Assembly (NCBI GenBank): GCA_023653785.1
Contig: JAMKCH010051382.1
Coordinates: 1-64,000, forward strand
DNA from: Ophioderma brevispina
Taxonomy: Eukaryota > Echinodermata > Ophiuroidea > Amphilepidida > Ophiodermatidae
Length of the DNA stretch: 64,000 nt
Direction of reading: 5' to 3'
Positions 57,106-64,000 of the stretch are shown one piece after another. The notes beneath the pieces were generated by a model. That model made no database searches and was not told where the DNA came from. It saw only the letters and a list, made by a program, of their open reading frames with translations. The position numbers were made by a program, and so were the translations under genes. Position 1 is the first letter of the stretch, and each line of letters starts with the position of its first letter.

Positions 57106-57170
57106 GCAGAACTCCACATCCGTTAATGGCAACATGTTAAAGACATATGTGGAGTTATGCCTAGCAGAAC
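57106..57170 (+). repeat. Small hairpin element, inverted partner of 55016
   Basis: GCAGAACTCCACATCCGTT then GGAGTTATGCCTAGCAGAAC. It ends exactly where the second 3-kb duplication copy begins. The 182-codon frame that crosses here (56969-57517) joins this element to duplicated DNA and is therefore doubtful. Confidence 0.65.
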
Positions 57171-57946
57171 TACCCTGTGCCTTGGGTTTCGGTTATGGCT
57201 CAGTGGTGAGATACCATAGTCGCAAGGAACAGCTAGCTGTAAAGGCAAATGTGATCAATTGCGCAAGCAAGTGCAATACTGCAATAAGATATATTGATCA
57301 CTCCCCTTCGCCCCCAAAGATTTCCCGCTGCACAATTTATGCGAGGGGTCCGAGGGGAGTGATCAAGATTCTTCTTCTTGCTTGTCCACGCCAAGCATGT
57401 GAATTAAAATGGAGTATTGTCGCCCAATTTCCTTCGATATACGTCAAACGTGATCAGTCAGCCTACATTTTATATTTTTACAACAGACAACAAAATTCAA
57501 ATGAACATAGGTGGTAAAAAAGAGGTGGTGAGATAGTGTCAAGGGTTTTCTGCAGCCAACGGCAGCCATACCTTACAAGATAAGGTACTATAAGCGTGAT
57601 GCGAGTAAGTAAATGTGATCGTGCATTCTACTGCGACGCCCGCCCTTCTGGATGGCTGCGACGTGTTGTCCCTCTTGTAAAAGGTATTTTGAATAAATAG
57701 TTATACCACCGGCAGTGAAAAAGGGCTGGATCTAGCCTAGGGCAGGGTTGGAACGAGGGGGGGGGGTAAAAGTAGTGAAGAAGTTAGTGTTTCTTTTCGA
57801 AGTTCACTCTCGGAATGTTTAGTTACTGGACAGTTTTTGGCGGGGAGGGATGAGACAAGTCCGGCCCTCTATGAAAATAGTCCCAGTTCGTTTTTGATTG
57901 GGAAAGGAAACATACTACAGTGTTTACTCCATATTTATCGTAATTA

Positions 57947-58063
57947 CACACACAACACACCACCTCACACAAACACACACACACGCACACAAATATACAC
58001 ACATACCACACACATACTACAGACACACGCATAATATAAGCTACACACATACACACACACACC
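57947..58063 (+). repeat. CA-rich microsatellite (copy 2)
   Basis: Interrupted (CA)n homologous to 51016-51150. Confidence 0.8.
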
Positions 58064-59035
58064 ATTTTATAATTGATAATAGCTATAGGCTATATAAAAA
58101 ATAATATGACGTTTTGTTTAACCCGTTTCACGCCAATGAGGCACCTTAAACCATTTTCTTTCGGCTTCAAAAAATCAGTGTTAGGCCTAAATATCTGTGA
58201 AGATCGATAATATATAGCTCATAGATCAGATGACGTCATATTTGTTTCAATCGACATAGTGATCACTTGTGCCAAGCACGGATTCAGCCCCAAAACTTTC
58301 ACGTCGCCCCCACCAGGCGGGCTTGCGGTATGTCGTTTGAACATCCGGTTGCCAGAAAGTTCACACGAGGTAAAGCACTCGACGTCTATTTTGTAAAACA
58401 ACCGATACAAGCACATATCGACATGGAAGACAACACAAAAAACGTTGTGATGACCAGCAAGGATTGCTTTTGAAGCAGATCATGAAAATTATAATGTTAG
58501 AATAATGTTACTATAATTGGGCATCCATCGTTACCATTCTACGCTGACGTATTTCACACATTTCGGGAAATAAACCTGGCGATTCAATGCAAGTCTAGTC
58601 ATCGTCTTAGACACAGAATTCGCGTCACTTTTCAACCCTCCGATTTGAATAGAAAACCTTCGGATCGACCATTTGGCAAGTCTTCTCGGTGTTAGAACAA
58701 GGTTACACTAAAAATTTAAAGCGTTTGTAATGATATACCTAACAAACTTTCATGAAATTTCGCAAAGTGAACACTACTTGAATTTTCGAAATAGCTGCCG
58801 GCTTTGTTTTTGTCTTAAAGGATTCTTTGGCGATGATGACCTTCACCGTGAATGGGGTAAGGACGCCACACTCGGCGGGTGCCTTATTTCCGCTGCTAAA
58901 ACTAAGTTCTACGCCAACGGGGCTGGCGAAGCCGAGGGTGAGCAATGATGTAATTGGCGAAAGTTTTAGTTTAAAATTTAATCCACTATTGGTATCCCTA
59001 CAGCTCCATGGATCTGATCTAAATTTAGGGATGAT

Positions 59036-59129
59036 GTAGTATTCTGCACACTTAAAATTGGCAACTATAACATGCCGGTTTAGTCCGTTAACAGTTGCCA
59101 GTAGTATAGCCTGTGGGCAGAATACTAAT
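59036..59129. repeat. Hairpin in duplication copy 2
   Basis: TAGTATTCTGCACAC pairs with GTGGGCAGAATACTA, with an inner GGCAACT/AGTTGCC pair. This makes a long cruciform-type structure that is also found in copy 1. Confidence 0.6.
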
Positions 59130-60114
59130 TCTTTCCAAATTTTATTCCCACAGCACCAGTAGCAAAATTATGTCTCTATCTGTTTTCTGGGTAAAGAGAA
59201 GTTTTCCCATGGCATGGCATGTACAAAACCGGAACTGGCACTAGAAATTCCCGCGACTGACCCTCTCTAAGTCCCCATAGAGTTTGAAGTGGCAGCGCTT
59301 TCTGCAGTGAATGCCGTTTCAAAGGTTTGAATTGCGCCTGCCCCCGCCGCCCTGATGTAGCATGCATAGGATGAAAATTACGGGTTGATGAACTCCAATG
59401 ACCTAAGGTTCAGCGTGGATGACCTCAAAAAAGCAATTACACTCGCCATACAATGGCGGCGTTCCATGGTAAGAAGGTTCACATTAGGAAACTCTAGAGG
59501 GAGGTGTTCATGCAGTCTCAAGTTGATAGTGCCTGCACAGCACTAAAATTACTTCACTGTGTGGTTCAATGGAGAAAAAATCACTTAAATTGATCTAAAA
59601 CTTAAAAACGTAAACTAAGAATTCTAAGATACAAGGGGGTAAGTTTGATTAATGAAATATCCATAGTGAACACTTGTTTACGGGGTTGAAGACACCGAAA
59701 GCACAAAGAAACATTTTGGGAGAAATTACAAACCTTCCCATACAGTAAAGAATAGGAGGTCAATGATGGGGTCACAGACCAAAGTGAAATTGTACATGTG
59801 CGTGCTTTCAAATCTGCACACACACGATTTTGGATAATTTTTGGCATGAAGTTTTTCTGTAAACTCAGCTAATACTTGGGCTAAGTATTTTTGATGGACC
59901 CCGCATTTAAGGAAAAGTAATTTACTTTTCAGTGAATGATGACAAACCACTTAGATTAAAATAATGACCGTTTTATAAAATGTGAACATTTACCATGGGA
60001 TAGTGATCTATAAAACAATATATTTTCCCAAATTAAATAAAAAAAACCCATAGTAGACAAAATTACCTTTAAATTCCTGTTGTTGATTTAGAATCCATAT
60101 ATTTTCCATTCCAG

Positions 60115-60378
60115 AGATTAAGGATTTCAAAGTTTGGGAAGATATACACATCACCCCATGTGTTAAAAAACTGGTTCCAAATTTCGCGGTAAATGCGGAT
60201 ATGTATGCATTTGATTGGAATTCTGCTACTATGCCGCAGGACGTATATGCGCCGCACTCTAAAACCGAGACTGCACGATGGAAAAGTAATCACAATTGTA
60301 CCGGCCAGCCCGGGCTGGCCAGCGATCGCGACAAAACACTCATTGGTGGTCGTGTGTATACATGCACTGATGAAGTTG
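60115..60378 (+). CDS. Internal coding exon, unknown extracellular-type protein (best plus-strand exon)
   Basis: The acceptor ATATTTTCCATTCCAG| and donor AAGTTG|GTAAGT bound a 264-nt exon open in phase 1-1 (88 codons). The peptide contains KDFKVWEDIHITPCVKKL, NADMYAFDWNSATMPQDVY, TARWKSNHNCTGQPGL and LIGGRVYTCTDE. It has three Cys and several Trp/Tyr residues, with NCT as an N-glycosylation sequon. This suggests an extracellular, disulphide-bonded module. In the stop-free window around it only about 28 nt lie upstream of the acceptor, so the exon nearly fills its frame. The 18-bp palindrome GGCCAGCCCGGGCTGGCC sits inside it (60303-60320). I do not recognise the family. The next exon may be at 62810. 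Confidence 0.5.
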
Positions 60379-60899
60379 GTAAGTTGTGATTAATATTTTC
60401 ATAGGATATAGTCTATAGTCCCCACACAGTTTGACTAGTTATAATTGACCATTCCAATGGTCGCATTGGGTTGCGTTGTTAGGGTTTCCAGGAAAGCTCT
60501 TTGCCAGTTTCGGATATGCATTAAATATATTTGCTTGAGCTAAACGCGTGTGCAGCTGGACGTAGAAAAAATGCACCGAATATCACTCCCGATTTAGTTT
60601 ATGTTCACCAAGTACACTCACCAAAATGTTAAAATTCCAAGATGACTTGGCCACAGTAGTGTGAATTCACAACTAAGTAGTTTTCAAGCTTTACCTTTCC
60701 TTAATTCTCCGCTCTTTTCGCATGCAAAGGCGGCGTAAACCATGGCGTACTCATTCTTCGGGAAAAATCCCTGGCAACGTTCCAATTTAAATTTAACAAG
60801 ATGCCGTCAGCGAGCATGCATTGGTCTTACTAACATACTTCAACAAAAACCTGAATAGCAGTAGTAAACCACAACAGAAATGAGTCTAATGGGAGACAA
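60379..60899. other. Intron or intergenic sequence
   Basis: Starts with the GTAAGT donor of the preceding exon. No repeats or frames of note. Confidence 0.35.
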
Positions 60900-61020
60900 T
60901 GCCAATAGCCCCCCCTAGAGGGGGGAACCAATAATTGCTCACCACGTGCTTAGTTGGCCAACATATCACTCCGCAGCACGTGTCCGTTTGTCAGTAGCCT
61001 TTTTGAGACAGTATAAAATT
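60900..61020 (+). promoter_or_regulatory. Promoter-like cluster: CCAAT, CACGTG, TATAAAA
   Basis: Within 120 bp there are CCAAT motifs at 60902 and about 60928, two CACGTG E-boxes (about 60942 and 60978) and GTATAAAATT at 61011. A start about 30 bp later would precede ATGTCTGG at about 61037. If the plus-strand exons at 60115 and 62810 belong to one gene, this would be intronic or an internal promoter. Confidence 0.35.
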
Positions 61021-61180
61021 AACCGGGGAAATACAATGTCTGGTTGTATTTCTTATTTCATTATCTTAAATTACGACGTAGGCCTATGTGATTTTTTATA
61101 TGACACAACTTAATTTGGAGCTAACACTGCAATTATTCAAAAAGGAATCGAATGTTATGGGTTATTTTTTCTGTACAGGT

Positions 61181-61690
61181 TCGACCCGGTGTGCATTGTA
61201 AAAAGAATAATGGCGGGTCCGAGAAGTACGAGTGTCGCTGAGGCGCATATTAAAATTAGCCACCCACCAGCTGCAGCGTGGGAACTAAATGTCTGGCGTT
61301 CGTTCTGCCATGCCAAAGCCCATACTACAGTAGAAACGGTAAATGTTCACTGGGTTCCATAGGTGTAGACCCAGTTAAAGGGAGATGCTATCTTTTAAAA
61401 GTTAACAAAACAAAAGGAGCCTCTGTTGCCAAAAACATCAGATCCATAGAATCCAGTTGTTCTCGGAGGTTTTTTGGTTGAGGGTTGTTTTTTTCGGAAC
61501 TACATGAATGCTATAGTCGTCTATCACAAACCAGGGCTCACAAAGTATCCGGTTCAATGTATTTTTGCAGCATGTAACAAGACTACAACCAAGGGGGACT
61601 ACAACGTGGGAAATTTTGCAGGGCCGCCGTATTACCAGAGATCGAGAAGACGTCTTCTCTGCGTGATTGCATTTTGTCATTAGAATCTCG
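61181..61690 (+). other. Protein-like frames, unassigned
   Basis: After TTTTTTCTGTACAG| a 59-codon frame is open (FDPVCIVKRIMAGPRSTSV and on). In another frame from 61278 there is a Cys-containing stretch (KCLAFVLPCQSPYYSRNGKC, then GVDPVKGRCYLLKV). A third follows from 61474 (CNKTTTKGDYNVGNFAGPPY). The frames would make one protein only with frameshifts, which is possible if the assembly carries indels. No family recognised. Confidence 0.25.
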
Positions 61691-62809
61691 TTCGCTGCTT
61701 CGGGCCGTGTACACCAATGCCGCTTTCAAGGTTTTCGGACGTTGATCAAACGGCACCCAAAATCGAGGTTAGGTTAAACATTAGATATTTAAGACTGGCG
61801 ATCCAATCTGATTAAGATCATTAAATGTTTAACAGTAATTTCAAAACGGCCGATGTGTGAGGGAATCACCAAAACAAGATGTTGTTTGGTTTACCTCTGT
61901 GATTCCGATTTTTAAAAAGGTGAGAAATAAAAAAAGGGGTTGATTTGCCATTTAGCCTAACGTGGACTTTCCATACTTGTAATACTCAAACTCGGCAGCC
62001 TCACCTTGATAACCTATATACAATATATATTTTTCGGAGGTAAATTTGTCACTATATATGCACGTTCACAAAAACATTTAGGTGAATTTTTACTCTCTCT
62101 CTCTCTCTCTCTCTAGATTATATAATAATTGGGAGAATATTAATATTATATGATATGTTAAGTAATAGAATGTATATTTTCCACAGCCTATTTTTCCCTT
62201 CCCCTCACCAAGGCCGGCACCAAGCATCCATGAACATTCATATAACGCACTTCGTATTTGAGAAACGTTATACAGGAGCCGAGTTTACTTTACGTGGGAA
62301 CTTGGGCTACAGGTAGCCAGATTGAATATCCACTACTATAAACCACGAATAAAGAAAAGAAAAAGCATATGAATGCGGCGATGTTCTGTCCGTGACGCGA
62401 ATATTATACCAGAGAAGACGGTATAACATTTTAGAAACCCATCTTGTATTCTGTCAGCTAACCCTGCTTGCAAGGTCCAGCCACCAATGGTTGCCTGTCC
62501 GGAACTCATTTAGATTTGAGCCTACGTCTCCGTCCCTCGGGCCAGCATATAATTAAACTTGCCAGTGCCGCGCACGCGGTTGATGATTACATGATTTATT
62601 CATTGAAATTCGATTGAAAGACGAGACGGGAGCGTCAAAAAGTTATGAACCAAATTGAAAAGCACAAACCGAGTTTTGGAAATCAAATAAGCCACATCAG
62701 AACCGACTTGGTCTGATAATAAAAACGGATGCTAGTTTTGAAGAGACTTAACAGGGGCGACGCATATTATTGATTGTAGTCATATAATCTCTATCTTTCA
62801 AATATCAAG
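61691..62809. other. Unassigned sequence with a CT microsatellite
   Basis: (CT)n at about 62093-62114. No supported exon or RNA gene. Confidence 0.4.
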
Positions 62810-62950
62810 AGTGGAAAAAATTTCTCCCTACGGTAAAAGAAGTTGGGGGTGTGCAAAATACTCATGACGGTATCCTGTTACATTTTGCGCCCTCAACGGT
62901 GAAAATTGTCGGGTCCAATACACGGGAGATGGTTGCACTCGGGTCCGCAG
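62810..62950 (+). CDS. Candidate internal exon, phase 1-1
   Basis: TATCTTTCAAATATCAAG| is a modest acceptor and GTCCGCAG|GTAAAC a fair donor. The 141-nt exon is open in phase 1-1: WKKFLPTVKEVGGVQNTHD, then GILLHFAPSTVKIVGSNT and REMVALGSA. The phase allows an in-frame join to the donor of 60115-60378. The alternation of hydrophobic and polar residues suggests beta strands. Not recognised. Confidence 0.35.
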
Positions 62951-63058
62951 GTAAACTATAAAAGTAAAATTATTTCAAGGTATATCGCAAGATTTCATCA
63001 GGCTTAGCATTATTGGTAAGTATTTTCCTTCTTACCATGTTGTGTAAAAATTTTAAAG

Positions 63059-63205
63059 ATTCAGATCGGCAACGGTGGAAAAATCATTGAAATCGGGGTA
63101 GACCTCGAGCCTATACTGAACTTCAGTGGTGAAACTTCGAAATTAAGCACACGAATAGAATCGCATCGCGCAGGCGTATGGACCCAGGCCAGTGTGGTCG
63201 TATGA
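63059..63205 (+). CDS. Candidate exon, beta-rich peptide ending in TGA
   Basis: After ATTTTAAAG| (weak acceptor; ATTCAG| six bases later is an alternative) the frame reads IQIGNGGKIIEIGVDLEP, then ILNFSGETSKLSTRIESH and RAGVWTQASVVV, then TGA. It looks like real coding sequence. Its phase (0) does not fit the donor at 62950, so an indel, another exon or a different gene must be invoked. The opposite strand is open over 63061-63291 and cannot be excluded. Confidence 0.3.
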   Translation: MQIGNGGKIIEIGVDLEPILNFSGETSKLSTRIESHRAGVWTQASVVV

Positions 63206-63570
63206 CATAACCGCGCGAAGGGGATCCGATCGGTTCGAAGTTTGTCGAAATCTCTTACGTCAAAATGGGCGCGGTAAATTTGTATTGTCATTAGCGGGGA
63301 TCATTAGGATAATTAAGTAGCATTTCGATCTCTGTACAATGGGTTGCTTATGCAATGTGCAGGTCACTGCTGGTTGGAATCTTTTTGCGTTGGGACCACC
63401 AGCCCTCTCAAGCTAGAAAGAATTGCAAGTTTGCAAGACCAGCGTAACAGATTCACCATTTAAAGGTATTCTAATTTGTAGGTAGGGTTCTTTTTAATGA
63501 ATCTACTTCTGGTATGCTAAAAAACTCAATTTAATTTCTTTTGTTTTTAACCACTTACAGTCTCGCATTA
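63206..63570. other. Unassigned sequence
   Basis: No repeat, RNA gene or splice-bounded frame seen. Confidence 0.3.
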
Positions 63571-63684
63571 GTCCACTAGAAGGGACCCTCGCCTCGTTCC
63601 TATGTGTCCATCCTGTGACCTAAGCCAACTCAGCGCTCGGGCGAGGTCCAGTGGGAAAACGAGAGTCCTTCTAGATGGAATACA
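63571..63684. mobile_element. Small TIR/foldback element, ~114 bp
   Basis: GTCCACTAGAAGGGACCCTC then GCCTCGTTCC is mirrored by GGGAAAACGAGAGTCCTT then CTAGATGGAATAC. Arms are about 28 bp with a few mismatches. Interior has no coding capacity. Confidence 0.6.
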
Positions 63685-64000
63685 TGGAACCAGAGTAGTT
63701 AGCCGTGATCGTCAGCGTTCGTTGATCCGCACTGGAAGACATTTAGGGCTTTGAGAAGCAAAGTATTCAGTGGATTTTGACATGAAAGAGGAAAAAATCT
63801 TGTGATTAGAGTGAACTATTCGAACTCAGGATAGTCTCAGGTATTTATAGAATTTCGAGGGCAAATGCTTCAAATATACCCGGGGAATGGGGGATTATAC
63901 TGCCTGATAAAAATTCTCGCAGCCTATTCATTGTACGGTAAAGAAATACTAAAGCATTTTGAAAACTTTTCCCCAGACCTCGCGCTGCGGGCTCGAGGTC

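Larger units (their letters stand above)
57169..60040 (+). repeat. 3-kb direct duplication, copy 2
   Basis: Collinear with 50206-53225, same orientation, about 150 bp shorter through many small deletions. It does not contain the exon at 60115, which starts about 75 bp after the copy ends. Confidence 0.9.

Noticed and set aside
57190..57260. tRNA-like A box GGCTCAGTGGTGAGA in the duplicated block
   Set aside because: No B box follows at the right distance in either copy.
56969..57517. 182-codon plus frame, the longest ordinary frame outside the minisatellite
   Set aside because: It runs across a hairpin element and into the 3-kb duplicated block. The other copy of that block does not keep the frame.
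50206..60040. The 3-kb direct repeats as LTRs of a retrotransposon
   Set aside because: No TG..CA ends, primer-binding site, polypurine tract or gag-pol frame lies between them. The spacer holds unrelated exon candidates.
61181..61240. Exon VRPGVHCKKNNGGSEKYECR as a mucin WxxW-type domain end
   Set aside because: The frame ends after about 20 codons, does not fit the phase of the upstream donor, and the similarity is too short.
63100..63205. 5S rRNA remnant (CTTCGAAATTAAGCA and GTGTGGTCGTA strings)
   Set aside because: The two similar strings are in opposite relative orientation and the rest does not match 5S rRNA. A protein frame fits better.

Overview
This is a eukaryotic, non-coding-dominated window from a repeat-rich animal genome, most likely a marine invertebrate. 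The base composition is AT-rich. There are no bacterial-style operons or long intronless genes. There are tRNA-derived SINE heads, a decayed LINE 3' end, many short inverted-repeat elements, CA/CT microsatellites, GT-AG splice signals and isolated protein-like exons. I cannot fix the phylum from sequence alone.

Layout. 0-11.5 kb: LINE remnant, TIR elements, a 0.85-kb tandem repeat with two nested insertions, two SINE heads, a 1.0-kb TIR element, a 1.4-kb minisatellite of about 20-bp units and a ~175-bp satellite. 13.3-16.2 kb: a 1.3-kb segment present twice in direct orientation. 16.9-17.4 kb: an element that recurs inverted and tandemly duplicated at 35.4-36.3 kb. 18-42 kb: dense MITEs and foldback palindromes, with scattered minus-strand exon candidates (17.9-18.2, 24.2-24.3, 30.0-30.1, 32.3-32.4, 37.3-37.4 and 39.6-39.7 kb). 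44-64 kb: fewer repeats, patches of higher GC and CpG, a 3-kb segment present twice (50.2-53.2 and 57.2-60.0 kb), a minus-strand signal-peptide exon at 54.4 kb and plus-strand exon candidates at 60.1, 62.8 and 63.1 kb.

Coding content is sparse. No complete gene can be assembled and no product is identified with confidence. The best exons are 37316-37408 (minus) and 60115-60378 (plus). Each has a polypyrimidine acceptor, a GT donor, an open frame and phase 1-1. Exons of this symmetric phase are common in genes for extracellular modules.

The most interesting structural signal is that many otherwise unrelated short elements begin and end at TTAA, most of them with the same TTAAAGG terminus. One is visibly inserted in a tandem repeat whose other units lack it. 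Two foldback elements share a small palindromic loop. The two large duplications differ mainly by dense 1-3 base indels, which looks more like unmerged haplotypes or uncorrected long reads than ordinary evolution. That could also break reading frames throughout the window.
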